DNA of 64,000 nt from Sipunculus nudus. Taxonomy: Eukaryota; Annelida; Sipuncula; Golfingiida; Sipunculidae. The first letter of the stretch is position 1. Every line of letters starts with the position of its first letter. Shown in pieces: positions 35,807 to 49,500 of this stretch. A program made the position numbers and the translations under genes. A model generated the notes under the pieces. It was given only the letters and a program-made list of their open reading frames with translations, was not told where the DNA came from and did not search any database. The stretch lies in the NCBI GenBank assembly GCA_026874595.1, contig CM049315.1:78599401-78663400 (forward strand), in the 5' to 3' direction.

Positions 35807-36482
35807 GTGAGGACTGATGCAGGGCCTTCAACATTCCTCCACAGGTTGCCAGCCCAGCCCAGCCTAACAAGGCCAAGTGTAACAGCTGACTATGGGGCCA
35901 GGCATATACATATTTGTAAGGAAGTTCTTCTGATTCAGTTTAGCCTTCAATTCTCTCTCCAATTCCAGGCCTTCCACTTCTGAAAGCAAATTTTAAACTT
36001 TTTCTAGAACAACTTTTCTCATTGGAATTTTGCTGATGCATAATTGGAGGGAATCTTGTGTTTTCATGGACAAATAATTAACTGATCTGATCAATTCAAA
36101 CTGTTTTATATTCAGCAGGAAGATAGAGATCCACTGAACACAGCGTGAGGACTGATGCAGGGCCTCCAACATTCCTCCACAGGTTGCCAGCCCAGCCCAG
36201 CCTAACAAGGCCAAGTGTAACAGCTGACTATGGGGCCAGGCATATACATATTTGTAAGGAAGTTCTTCTGATTCAGTTTAGCCTTCAATTCTCTCTCCAA
36301 TTCCAGGCCTTCCACTTCTGAAAGCAAATTTTAAACTTTTTCTAGAACAACTTTTCTCATTGGAATTTTGCTGATGCATAATTGGAGGGAATCTTGTGTT
36401 TTCATGGACAAATAATTAACTGATCTGATCAATTCAAACTGTTTTATATTCAGCAGGAAGATAGAGATCCACTGAACACAGC
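35807..36482 (+). repeat. Tandem duplication of one C monomer (2 x 338 bp)
   Basis: Two C monomers lie back to back, the only such case in the window. Both carry CATGGACAAATAATTAAC (near 36066 and 36404), where other C copies after F read CATGGACCAATAATTAAC. The first copy has GGGCCTTCAACATTCC after its anchor and the second GGGCCTCCAACATTCC, so the crossover point lies between that site and the shared AGCCTAACAAGG. Confidence 0.88.
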
Positions 36483-38447
36483 GTGAGGACTGATGCAGGG
36501 CCTCCAACATTCCTCCACAGGTTGCCAGCCCAGCCCAGCAAGGCCAACTGCAGCCTGTTGTACAAAAGCAGGGGAGTTCAGCAGGTACTTACCCTTGACA
36601 CATCTGGCCAACCTACACCTGGGCTCCATTAGCCTTCAATTTTCTCTCCAATTCCAGGCCTTCCAGTTCTGAAAGCAAATTTTATACTTTTTCTAGAACC
36701 ACTTTTCTCATTGGAATTTTGCTGATGCATAATTGGAGGGAATCTTGTGTTTTCATGGACCATTAATTAACTGATCTGATCAATTCAAACTGTTTTATAT
36801 TCAACAGGAAGATAGAGATCCACTGACCACAGCGTGAGGACTGATGCAGGGCCTCAAACATTCCTCCACAGGTTGCCAGCCCAGCCCAGCAAGGCCAACT
36901 GCAGCCTGATGTACAAAACCGGCCGAGTTCAGCAGGTACATACCCATGACACATCTGGCCAACCTATACAAGGGCTCCATTATGGTGACCTCTATAACAG
37001 GATGAGTTGCAATCCTTATTCCACACAAGCTGGTATTTGTTAAAAAGGGTGATTTTTAGACCCAAAATCTAGGCCTTCCATTTCTAAAACCAAATTTTAC
37101 TAATTTTAAACTTATTTTCTTGTAGCAACTTTTCTGATTGGAATTTTGTTAATGCATAATTGGAGTGAACCTGTGTTTTCATTTACCATTAATCAACTGA
37201 TCTAATCAATTCAAACTGTTTTTTATATTCCACAGGAAGATAGTGTTCCACTGACCACAGCGTGAGGACTGATGCAGGGCCTTCAACATTCCTCTACAGG
37301 TTGCCAGCCCAGCCCAGCCCAACAAGGCCAAGTGTAACAGCTGACTATGGGGCCAGGCATATACATATTTGTAAGGAAGTTCTTCTGATTCAGTTTAGCC
37401 TTCAATTCTCTCTCCAATTCCAGGCCTTTCAGTTCTGAAAGCAAATTTTAAACTTTTTCTAAAACAACTTTTCTCATTGGAATTTTGCTGAGGCATAATT
37501 GAAGGGAATCTTGTGTTTTCATGGACCATTTATTAACTGATCTGATCAATTCAAACTGTTTTATATTCAACAGGAAGATAGAGATCCACTGACCACAGCG
37601 TGAGGACTGATGGAGGGCCTCCAACATTCCTCCACAGGTTGCCAGCCCAGCCCAGCAAGGCCAACTGCAGCCTGATGTACAAAACAGGCCGAGTTCAGCA
37701 GGTACATACCCATGACACATCTGGCCAACCTATACCTGGGCTCCATTATGGTGACCTCTATAACAGGATGAGTTGCAATCCTTATTCCACACAAGCTGGT
37801 ATTTGTGAAAAAGGGTGATTTTTAGACCCAACATCTAGGCCTTCCATTTCTGAAACCAAATTTTGCTAATTTTAAACTAAATTTGGAAGCAACTTTTCTC
37901 ATTGGAATTTTGTTGATGCATAATTGGAGTGAATCTGTGTTTTCATGGACCATTAATTAACTGATCTGATCAATTCAAACTGTTTTATATTCAGCAGGAA
38001 GATAGAGATCTACTGAACACAGCGTGAGGACTGATGCAGGGCCTCAAACATTCCTCCACAGGTTGCCAGCCCAGCCCAGCAAGGCCAACTGCAGTCTGTT
38101 GTACAAAACCGTCCGAGTTCAGCAGGTACATACCCATGACACATCTGGCCAACCTACACCTGGGCTCCATTATGGTGACCTCCATGACAGGATGAATTGC
38201 AATCCTTATTCCACACAAGCTGGTATTTGTGAAAAAGGGTGAATTTTAGACCCAACATCTAGGCCTTCCATTTCTGAAACCAAATTTTGCTAATTTTAAA
38301 CTAAATTTTGAAGCAACTTTTCTCATTAGAATTTTGTTGATGCATAATTGGAGTGAATCTGTGTTTTCATGGACCATTAATTAACTGATCTGATCAATTC
38401 AGACTGTTTTATATTCAGCAGGAAGATAGAGATCCACTGAACACAGC

Positions 38448-38873
38448 GTGAGGACTGATGCAGGGCCTCCAACATTCCTCCACAGGTTGCCAGCCCAGCC
38501 CAGCAAGGCCAACTGCAGTCTGTTGTACAAAACCGTCCGAGTTCAGCAGGTACATACCCATGACACATCTGGCCAACCTACACCTGGGCTCCATTATCGT
38601 GACCTCCATGAAAGGATGAGTTGCAATCCTTAATTCACACAAGCTGGTATTTGTTAAAAAGGGTGATTTTTAGACCCAAAATCTAGGCCTTCCATTTCTG
38701 AAACCAAATTTTGCTAATTTTAAACTTATTTTCTTGTAGCAAATTTTCTGATTGGAATTTTGTTGATGCATAATTGGAGTGAACCTGTGTTTTCATGGAC
38801 CATTAATTAACTGATCTGATCAATTCAAACTGTTTTATATTCAGCAGGAAGATAGAGATCCACTGAACACAGC
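38448..38873 (+). repeat. Chimeric monomer: E front joined to ordinary tail (426 bp)
   Basis: The front has the E-diagnostic combination CTCCAAC plus CAGTCTGTTG, ATTATCGTGACC, TTAATTCACACAAGC and GTAGCAAATTTTCTG. Where E units read CATGGACCATAAATAAAC, this copy reads CATGGACCATTAATTAAC and continues as a normal tail with a TATATTCAGCAG border. It is either an intact precursor of E or, more likely given its position, a crossover product that removed the E fusion. Confidence 0.8.
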
Positions 38874-40838
38874 GTGAGGACTGATGCAGGGCCTCCAACA
38901 TTCCTCCACAGGTTGCCAGCCCAGCCCAGCAAGGCCAACTGCAGCCTGTTGTACAAAAGCGGGGGAGTTCAGCAGGTACATACCCATGACACATCTGGCC
39001 AACCTATACCTGGGCTCCATTATGGTGACCTCTATAACAGGATGAGTTGCAATCCTTATTCCACACAAGCTGGTATTAGTGAAAAAGGGTGATTTTTAGA
39101 CCCAACATCTAGGCCTTCCATTTCTGAAACCAAATTTTGCTAATTTTAAACTAAATTTTGAAGCAACTTTTCTCATTAGAATTTTGTTGATGCATAATTG
39201 GAGTGAATCTGTGTTTTCATGGACCATTAATTAACTGATCTGATCAATTCAGACTGTTTTATATTCAGCAGGAAGATAGAGATCCACTGAACACAGCGTG
39301 AGGACTGATGCAGGGCCTCCAACATTCCTCCACAGGTTGCCAGCCCAGCCCAGCAAGGCCAACTGCAGCCTGTTGTACAAAAGCAGGGGAGTTCAGCAGG
39401 TACTTACCCTTGACACATCTGGCCAACCTACACCTGGGCTCCATTAGCCTTCAATTCTCTCTCCAATTCCAGGCCTTCCAGTTCTGAAAGCAAATTTTAT
39501 ACTTTTTCTAGAACAACTTTTCTCATTGGAATTTTGCTGATGCATAATTGGAGGGAATCTTGTGTTTTCATGGACCATTAATTAACTGATCTGATCAATT
39601 CAAACTGTTTTATATTCAACAGGAAGATAGAGATCCACTGACCACAGCGTGAGGACTGATGCAGGGCCTCAAACATTCCTCCACAGGTTGCCAGCCCAGC
39701 CCAGCAAGGCCAACTGCAGCCTGATGTACAAAACCGGCCGAGTTCAGCAGGTACATACCCATGACACATCTGGCCAACCTATACAAGGGCTCCATTATGG
39801 TGACCTCTATAACAGGATGAGTTGCAATCCTTATTCCACACAAGCTGGTATTTGTTAAAAAGGGTGATTTTTAGACCCAAAATCTAGGCCTTCCATTTCT
39901 AAAACCAAATTTTACTAATTTTAAACTTATTTTCTTGTAGCAACTTTTCTGATTGGAATTTTGTTAATGCATAATTGGAGTGAACCTGTGTTTTCATTTA
40001 CCATTAATCAACTGATCTAATCAATTCAAACTGTTTTTTATATTCCACAGGAAGATAGTGTTCCACTGACCACAGCGTGAGGACTGATGCAGGGCCTTCA
40101 ACATTCCTCTACAGGTTGCCAGCCCAGCCCAGCCCAACAAGGCCAAGTGTAACAGCTGACTATGGGGCCAGGCATATACATATTTGTAAGGAAGTTCTTC
40201 TGATTCAGTTTAGCCTTCAATTCTCTCTCCAATTCCAGGCCTTTCAGTTCTGAAAGCAAATTTTAAACTTTTTCTAAAACAACTTTTCTCATTGGAATTT
40301 TGCTGAGGCATAATTGAAGGGAATCTTGTGTTTTCATGGACCATTTATTAACTGATCTGATCAATTCAAACTGTTTTATATTCAACAGGAAGATAGAGAT
40401 CCACTGACCACAGCGTGAGGACTGATGGAGGGCCTCCAACATTCCTCCACAGGTTGCCAGCCCAGCCCAGCAAGGCCAACTGCAGCCTGATGTACAAAAC
40501 AGGCCGAGTTCAGCAGGTACATACCCATGACACATCTGGCCAACCTATACCTGGGCTCCATTATGGTGACCTCTATAACAGGATGAGTTGCAATCCTTAT
40601 TCCACACAAGCTGGTATTTGTGAAAAAGGGTGATTTTTAGACCCAACATCTAGGCCTTCCATTTCTGAAACCAAATTTTGCTAATTTTAAACTAAATTTG
40701 GAAGCAACTTTTCTCATTGGAATTTTGTTGATGCATAATTGGAGTGAATCTGTGTTTTCATGGACCATTAATTAACTGATCTGATCAATTCAGACTGTTT
40801 TATATTCAGCAGGAAGATAGAGATCCACTGAACACAGC

Positions 40839-43800
40839 GTGAGGACTGATGCAGGGCCTCCAACATTCCTCCACAGGTTGCCAGCCCAGCCCAGCAAGGC
40901 CAACTGCAGTCTGTTGTACAAAACCGTCCGAGTTCAGCAGGTACATACCCATGACACATCTGGCCAACCTACACCTGGGCTCCATTATCGTGACCTCCAT
41001 GAAAGGATGAGTTGCAATCCTTAATTCACACAAGCTGGTATTTGTTAAAAAGGGTGATTTTTAGACCCAAAATCTAGGCCTTCCATTTCTGAAACCAAAT
41101 TTTGCTAATTTTAAACTTATTTTCTTGTAGCAAATTTTCTGATTGGAATTTTGTTGATGCATAATTGGAGTGAACCTGTGTTTTCATGGACCATAAATAA
41201 ACATAAATAAACTATGGGGCCAGGCATATAAATAGTTGTAAGGAAGTTCTTCTGATTCAGTTTAGCCTTCAATTCTCTCTCCAATTCCAGGTCTCCAGTT
41301 CCAAAAACAAGTTTTTAACTTTTTCTAGAAGCAACTTTTCTCATTGGAATTTGCTGATGCATAATCGGAGTGAATCTGTGTTTTCATTTACCATTAATCA
41401 ACTGATCTAATCAATTCAAACTGTTTTTTATTTTCCACAGGAAGATAGTGTTCCACTGACCACAGCGTGAGGACTGATGCAGGGCCTTCAACATTCCTCT
41501 ACAGGTTGCCAGCCCAGCCCAGCCCAACAAGGCCAAGTGTAACAGCTGACTATGGGGCCAGGCATATACATATTTGTAAGGAAGTTCTTCTGATTCAGTT
41601 TAGCCTTCAATTCTCTCTCCAATTCCAGGCCTTACAGATCTGAAAACAAATTTTAAACTTTTTCTAGAACAACTTTTCTCATTGGAATTTTGCTGAGGCA
41701 TAATTGAAGGGAATCTTGTGTTTTCATGGACCATTAATTAACTGCTCTGATCAATTCAAACTGTTTTATATTCAACAGGAAGATAGAGATCCACTGACCA
41801 CAGCGTGAGGACTGATGCAGGGCCTCCATCATTCCTCCACAGGTTGCCAGCCCAGCCCAGCAAGGCCAACTGCAGCCTGTTGTAAAAAACCGCGGGAGTT
41901 CAGCAGGTACATACCCATGACACATCTGGCCAACCTACACCTGGGCTCCATTATGGTGACCTCCATGACAGGATGAATTGCAATCCTTATTCCACACAAG
42001 CTGGTATTTGTGAAAAAGGGTGAATTTTAGACCCAACATCTAGGCCTTCCATTTCTGAAACCAAATTTTGCTAATTTTAAACTTATTTTCTTGTAGCAAC
42101 TTTTCTGATTGGAATTTTGTTGATGCATAATTGGAGTGAACCTGTGTTTTCATGGACCATAAATAAACTGATCTGATCAATTCAAACTGTTTTTATTTTC
42201 CACAGGAAGATAGAGATCCACTGACCACAGCGTGAGGACTGATGCAGGGCCTCCATCATTCATCCACAGGTTGCCAGCCCAGCCCAGCAAGGCCAACTGC
42301 AGCCTGTTGTACAAAAGCGGGGGAGTTCAGCAGGTACATACCCATGACACATCTCGCCAATCTACACCTTGGATCCAATATGGTGATCTCCATGACAGGA
42401 TGAGTTGCAATCCTTATTCCACACAAGCTGGTATTTGTGAAAAAGGGTGATTTTTGACCCAAAATCACAGGGACCAGGCATATACATATTTGTAAGGAGT
42501 TTTTCTGATTCAGTTTATCTTGCTTATTTTAAACTTGTTCCACTGACCACAGCGTGAGGACTGATGCAGGGCCTTCAACATTCCTCCACAGGTTGCCAGC
42601 CCAGCCCAGCCTAACAAGGCCAAGTGTAACAGCTGACTATGGGGCCAGGCATATACATATTTGTAAGGAAGTTCTTCTGATTCAGTTTAGCCTTCAATTC
42701 TCTCTCCAATTCCAGGCCTTCCACTTCTGAAAGCAAATTTTAAACTTTTTCTAGAACAACTTTTCTCATTGGAATTTTGCTGATGCATAATTGGAGGGAA
42801 TCTTGTGTTTTCATGGACCAATAATTAACTGATCTGATCAATTCAAACTGTTTTATATTCAGCAGGAAGATAGAGATCCACTGAACACAGCGTGAGGACT
42901 GATGCAGGGCCTCCAACATTCCTCCACAGGTTGCCAGCCCAGCCCAGCAAGGCCAACTGCAGCCTGTTGTACAAAAGCAGGGGAGTTCAGCAGGTACTTA
43001 CCCTTGACACATCTGGCCAACCTACACCTGGGCTCCATTAGCCTTCAATTCTCTCTCCAATTCCAGGCCTTCCAGTTCTGAAAGCAAATTTTATACTTTT
43101 TCTAGAACCACTTTTCTCATTGGAATTTTGCTGATGCATAATTGGAGGGAATCTTGTGTTTTCATGGACCATTAATTAACTGATCTGATCAATTCAAACT
43201 GTTTTATATTCAACAGGAAGATAGAGATCCACTGACCACAGCGTGAGGACTGATGGAGGGCCTCCAACATTCCTCCACAGGTTGCCAGCCCAGCCCAGCA
43301 AGGCCAACTGCAGCCTGATGTACAAAACAGGCCGAGTTCAGCAGGTACATACCCATGACACATCTGGCCAACCTATACCTGGGCTCCATTATGGTGACCT
43401 CTATAACAGGATGAGTTGCAATCCTTATTCCACACAAGCTGGTATTAGTGAAAAAGGGTGATTTTTAGACCCAACATCTAGGCCTTCCATTTCTGAAACC
43501 AAATTTTGCTAATTTTAAACTAAATTTGGAAGCAACTTTTCTCATTGGAATTTTGTTGATGCATAATTGGAGTGAATCTGTGTTTTCATGGACCATTAAT
43601 TAACTGATCTGATCAATTCAAACTGTTTTATATTCAGCAGGAAGATAGAGATCTACTGAACACAGCGTGAGGACTGATGCAGGGCCTCAAACATTCCTCC
43701 ACAGGTTGCCAGCCCAGCCCAGCAAGGCCAACTGCAGCCTGTTGTACAAAACCGTCCGAGTTCAGCAGGTACATACCCATGACACATCTGGCCAACCTAC

Positions 43801-46561
43801 ACCTGGGCTCCATTATGGTGACCTCCATGACAGGATGAATTGCAATCCTTATTCCACACAAGCTGGTATTTGTGAAAAAGGGTGAATTTTAGACCCAACA
43901 TCTAGGCCTTCCATTTCTGAAACCAAATTTTGCTAATTTTAAACTAAATTTTGAAGCAACTTTTCTCATTAGAATTTTGTTGATGCATAATTGGAGTGAA
44001 TCTGTGTTTTCATGGACCATTAATTAACTGATCTGATCAATTCAGACTGTTTTATATTCAGCAGGAAGATAGAGATCCACTGAACACAGCGTGAGGACTG
44101 ATGCAGGGCCTCCAACATTCCTCCACAGGTTGCCAGCCCAGCCCAGCAAGGCCAACTGCAGCCTGTTGTACAAAACCGTCCGAGTTCAGCAGGTACATAC
44201 CCATGACACATCTGGCCAACCTACACCTGGGCTCCATTATGGTGACCTCCATGACAGGATGAATTGCAATCCTTATTCCACACAAGCTGGTATTTGTGAA
44301 AAAGGGTGAATTTTAGACCCAACATCTAGGCCTTCCATTTCTGAAACCAAATTTTGCTAATTTTAAACTAAATTTTGAAGCAACTTTTCTCATTAGAATT
44401 TTGTTGATGCATAATTGGAGTGAATCTGTGTTTTCATGGACCATTAATTAACTGATCTGATCAATTCAGACTGTTTTATATTCAGCAGGAAGATAGAGAT
44501 CCACTGAACACAGCGTGAGGACTGATGCAGGGCCTCCAACATTCCTCCACAGGTTGCCAGCCCAGCCCAGCAAGGCCAACTGCAGCCTGTTGTACAAAAG
44601 CAGGGGAGTTCAGCAGGTACTTACCCTTGACACATCTGGCCAACCTACACCTGGGCTCCATTAGCCTTCAATTCTCTCTCCAATTCCAGGCCTTCCAGTT
44701 CTGAAAGCAAATTTTATACTTTTTCTAGAACAACTTTTCTCATTGGAATTTTGCTGATGCATAATTGGAGGGAATCTTGTGTTTTCATGGACCATTAATT
44801 AACTGATCTGATCAATTCAAACTGTTTTATATTCAACAGGAAGATAGAGATCCACTGACCACAGCGTGAGGACTGATGCAGGGCCTCAAACATTCCTCCA
44901 CAGGTTGCCAGCCCAGCCCAGCAAGGCCAACTGCAGCCTGATGTACAAAACCGGCCGAGTTCAGCAGGTACATACCCATGACACATCTGGCCAACCTATA
45001 CAAGGGCTCCATTATGGTGACCTCTATAACAGGATGAGTTGCAATCCTTATTCCACACAAGCTGGTATTTGTGAAAAAGGGTGATTTTTAGACCCAACAT
45101 CTAGGCCTTCCATTTCTGAAACCAAATTTTGCTAATTTTAAACTAAATTTGGAAGCAACTTTTCTCATTGGAATTTTGTTGATGCATAATTGGAGTGAAT
45201 CTGTGTTTTCATGGACCATTAATTAACTGATCTGATCAATTCAAACTGTTTTATATTCAGCAGGAAGATAGAGATCCACTGAACACAGCGTGAGGACTGA
45301 TGCAGGGCCTCAAACATTCCTCCACAGGTTGCCAGCCCAGCCCAGCAAGGCCAACTGCAGCCTGATGTACAAAACAGGCCGAGTTCAGCAGGTACATACC
45401 CATGACACATCTGGCCAACCTATACCTGGGCTCCATTATGGTGACCTCTATAACAGGATGAGTTGCAATCCTTATTCCACACAAGCTGGTATTTGTGAAA
45501 AAGGGTGATTTTTAGACCCAACATCTAGGCCTTCCATTTCTGAAACCAAATTTTGCTAATTTTAAACTAAATTTGGAAGCAACTTTTCTCATTGGAATTT
45601 TGTTGATGCATAATTGGAGTGAATCTGTGTTTTCATGGACCATTAATTAACTGATCTGATCAATTCAAACTGTTTTATATTCAGCAGGAAGATAGAGATC
45701 TACTGAACACAGCGTGAGGACTGATGCAGGGCCTCAAACATTCCTCCACAGGTTGCCAGCCCAGCCCAGCAAGGCCAACTGCAGTCTGTTGTACAAAACC
45801 GTCCGAGTTCAGCAGGTACATACCCATGACACATCTGGCCAACCTACACCTGGGCTCCATTATGGTGACCTCCATGACAGGATGAATTGCAATCCTTATT
45901 CCACACAAGCTGGTATTTGTGAAAAAGGGTGATTTTTAGACCCAACATCTAGGCCTTCCATTTCTGAAACCAAATTTTGCTAATTTTAAACTAAATTTGG
46001 AAGCAACTTTTCTCATTGGAATTTTGTTGATGCATAATTGGAGTGAATCTGTGTTTTCATGGACCATTAATTAACTGATCTGATCAATTCAAACTGTTTT
46101 ATATTCAGCAGGAAGATAGAGATCTACTGAACACAGCGTGAGGACTGATGCAGGGCCTCAAACATTCCTCCACAGGTTGCCAGCCCAGCCCAGCAAGGCC
46201 AACTGCAGTCTGTTGTACAAAACCGTCCGAGTTCAGCAGGTACATACCCATGACACATCTGGCCAACCTACACCTGGGCTCCATTATGGTGACCTCCATG
46301 ACAGGATGAATTGCAATCCTTATTCCACACAAGCTGGTATTTGTGAAAAAGGGTGAATTTTAGACCCAACATCTAGGCCTTCCATTTCTGAAACCAAATT
46401 TTGCTAATTTTAAACTAAATTTTGAAGCAACTTTTCTCATTAGAATTTTGTTGATGCATAATTGGAGTGAATCTGTGTTTTCATGGACCATTAATTAACT
46501 GATCTGATCAATTCAGACTGTTTTATATTCAGCAGGAAGATAGAGATCCACTGAACACAGC
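40839..46561 (+). repeat. Higher-order block 7 (5723 bp)
   Basis: Intervals: 628, 338, 427, 322, 338, 351, 424, 424, 424, 351, 424, 424, 424, 424. Anchors: 40839, 41467, 41805, 42232, 42554, 42892, 43243, 43667, 44091, 44515, 44866, 45290, 45714, 46138. The block has no 428-bp D unit, and ends in the longest run of consecutive 424-bp A intervals here (four, from 44866 to 46561). It shares the 322-bp F variant (GATTTTTGACCC) with block 10. Confidence 0.93.
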
Positions 46562-49500
46562 GTGAGGACTGATGCAGGGCCTCCAACATTCCTCCACAGG
46601 TTGCCAGCCCAGCCCAGCAAGGCCAACTGCAGTCTGTTGTACAAAACCGTCCGAGTTCAGCAGGTACATACCCATGACACATCTGGCCAACCTACACCTG
46701 GGCTCCATTATCGTGACCTCCATGAAAGGATGAGTTGCAATCCTTAATTCACACAAGCTGGTATTTGTTAAAAAGGGTGATTTTTAGACCCAAAATCTAG
46801 GCCTTCCATTTCTGAAACCAAATTTTGCTAATTTTAAACTTATTTTCTTGTAGCAAATTTTCTGATTGGAATTTTGTTGATGCATAATTGGAGTGAACCT
46901 GTGTTTTCATGGACCATAAATAAACATAAATAAACTATGGGGCCAGGCATATAAATAGTTGTAAGGAAGTTCTTCTGATTCAGTTTAGCCTTCAATTCTC
47001 TCTCCAATTCCAGGTCTCCAGTTCCAAAAACAAGTTTTTAACTTTTTCTAGAAGCAACTTTTCTCATTGGAATTTGCTGATGCATAATCGGAGTGAATCT
47101 GTGTTTTCATTTACCATAAATCAACTGATCTAATCAATTCAAACTGTTTTTTATTTTCCACAGGAAGATAGTGTTCCACTGACCACAGCGTGAGGACTGA
47201 TGCAGGGCCTTCAACATTCCTCTACAGGTTGCCAGCCCAGCCCAGCCCAACAAGGCCAAGTGTAACAGCTGACTATGGGGCCAGGCATATACATATTTGT
47301 AAGGAAGTTCTTCTGATTCAGTTTAGCCTTCAATTCTCTCTCCAATTCCAGGCCTTACAGATCTGAAAACAAATTTTAAACTTTTTCTAGAACAACTTTT
47401 CTCATTGGAATTTTGCTGAGGCATAATTGAAGGGAATCTTGTGTTTTCATGGACCATTAATTAACTGCTCTGATCAATTCAAACTGTTTTATATTCAACA
47501 GGAAGATAGAGATCCACTGACCACAGCGTGAGGACTGATGCAGGGCCTCCATCATTCCTCCACAGGTTGCCAGCCCAGCCCAGCAAGGCCAACTGCAGCC
47601 TGTTGTAAAAAACCGCGGGAGTTCAGCAGGTACATACCCATGACACATCTGGCCAACCTACACCTGGGCTCCATTATGGTGACCTCCATGACAGGATGAA
47701 TTGCAATCCTTATTCCACACAAGCTGGTATTTGTGAAAAAGGGTGAATTTTAGACCCAACATCTAGGCCTTCCATTTCTGAAACCAAATTTTGCTAATTT
47801 TAAACTTATTTTCTTGTAGCAACTTTTCTGATTGGAATTTTGTTGATGCATAATTGGAGTGAACCTGTGTTTTCATGGACCATAAATAAACTGATCTGAT
47901 CAATTCAAACTGTTTTTTTTTTCCACAGGAAGATAGAGATCCACTGACCACAGCGTGAGGACTGATGCAGGGCCTCCATCATTCATCCACAGGTTGCCAG
48001 CCCAGCCCAGCAAGGCCAACTGCAGCCTGTTGTACAAAAGCGGGGTAGTTCAGCAGGTACATACCCATGACACATCTCGCCAATCTACACCTTGGATCCA
48101 ATATGGTGATCTCCATGACAGGATGAGTTGCAATCCTTATTCCACACAAGCTGGTATTTGTGAAAAAGGGTGAGTTTGTGACCCAAAATCACAGGGACCA
48201 GGCATATACATATTTGTAAGGAGTTTTTCTGATTCAGTTTATCTTGCTTATTTTAAACTTGTTCCACTGACCACAGCGTGAGGACTGATGCAGGGCCTTC
48301 AACATTCCTCCACAGGTTGCCAGCCCAGCCCAGCCTAACAAGGCCAAGTGTAACAGCTGACTATGGGGCCAGGCATATACATATTTGTAAGGAAGTTCTT
48401 CTGATTCAGTTTAGCCTTCAATTCTCTCTCCAATTCCAGGCCTTCCACTTCTGAAAGCAAATTTTAAACTTTTTCTAGAACAACTTTTCTCATTGGAATT
48501 TTGCTGATGCATAATTGGAGGGAATCTTGTGTTTTCATGGACCAATAATTAACTGATCTGATCAATTCAAACTGTTTTATATTCAGCAGGAAGATAGAGA
48601 TCCACTGAACACAGCGTGAGGACTGATGCAGGGCCTCCAACATTCCTCCACAGGTTGCCAGCCCAGCCCAGCAAGGCCAACTGCAGCCTGTTGTACAAAA
48701 GCAGGGGAGTTCAGCAGGTACTTACCCTTGACACATCTGGCCAACCTACACCTGGGCTCCATTAGCCTCCAATTCTCTCTCCAATTCCAGGCCTTCCAGT
48801 TCTGAAAGCAAATTTTATACTTTTTCTAGAACCACTTTTCTCATTGGAATTTTGCTGATGCATAATTGGAGGGAATCTTGTGTTTTCATGGACCATTAAT
48901 TAACTGATCTGATCAATTCAAACTGTTTTATATTCAACAGGAAGATAGAGATCCACTGACCACAGCGTGAGGACTGATGCAGGGCCTCCAACATTCCTCC
49001 ACAGGTTGCCAGCCCAGCCCAGCAAGGCCAACTGCAGCCTGTTGTAAAAAACCGTCCGAGTTCAGCAGGTACATACCCATGACACATCTGGCCAACCTAC
49101 ACCTGGGCTCCATTATCGTGACCTCCATGAAAGGATGAGTTGCAATCCTTAATTCAGACAAGCTGGTATTTTTTAAAAAGGGTGATTTTTAGACCCAAAA
49201 TCTAGGCCTTCCATTTCTGAAACCAAATTTTGCTAATTTTAAACTTATTTTCTTGTAGCAACTTTTCTGATTGGAATTTTGTTGATGCATAATTGGAGTG
49301 AACCTGTGTTTTCATTTACCATTAATCAACTGATCTAATCAATTCAAACTGTTTTTTATTTTCCACAGGAAGATAGTGTTCCACTGACCACAGCGTGAGG
49401 ACTGATGCAGGGCCTTCAACATTCCTCTACAGGTTGCCAGCCCAGCCCAGCCCAACAAGGCCAAGTGTAACAGCTGACTATGGGGCCAGGCATATACATA

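Larger units (their letters stand above)
34091..40838 (+). repeat. Higher-order block 6 (6748 bp)
   Basis: Intervals: 628, 338, 427, 323, 338, 338, 351, 428, 338, 424, 424, 426, 424, 351, 428, 338, 424. Anchors: 34091, 34719, 35057, 35484, 35807, 36145, 36483, 36834, 37262, 37600, 38024, 38448, 38874, 39298, 39649, 40077, 40415. It contains two irregularities: the C-C tandem at 35807-36482 and an E-like front at 38448 that does not become an E unit. The second suggests that two ancestral blocks are merged here. Confidence 0.93.
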
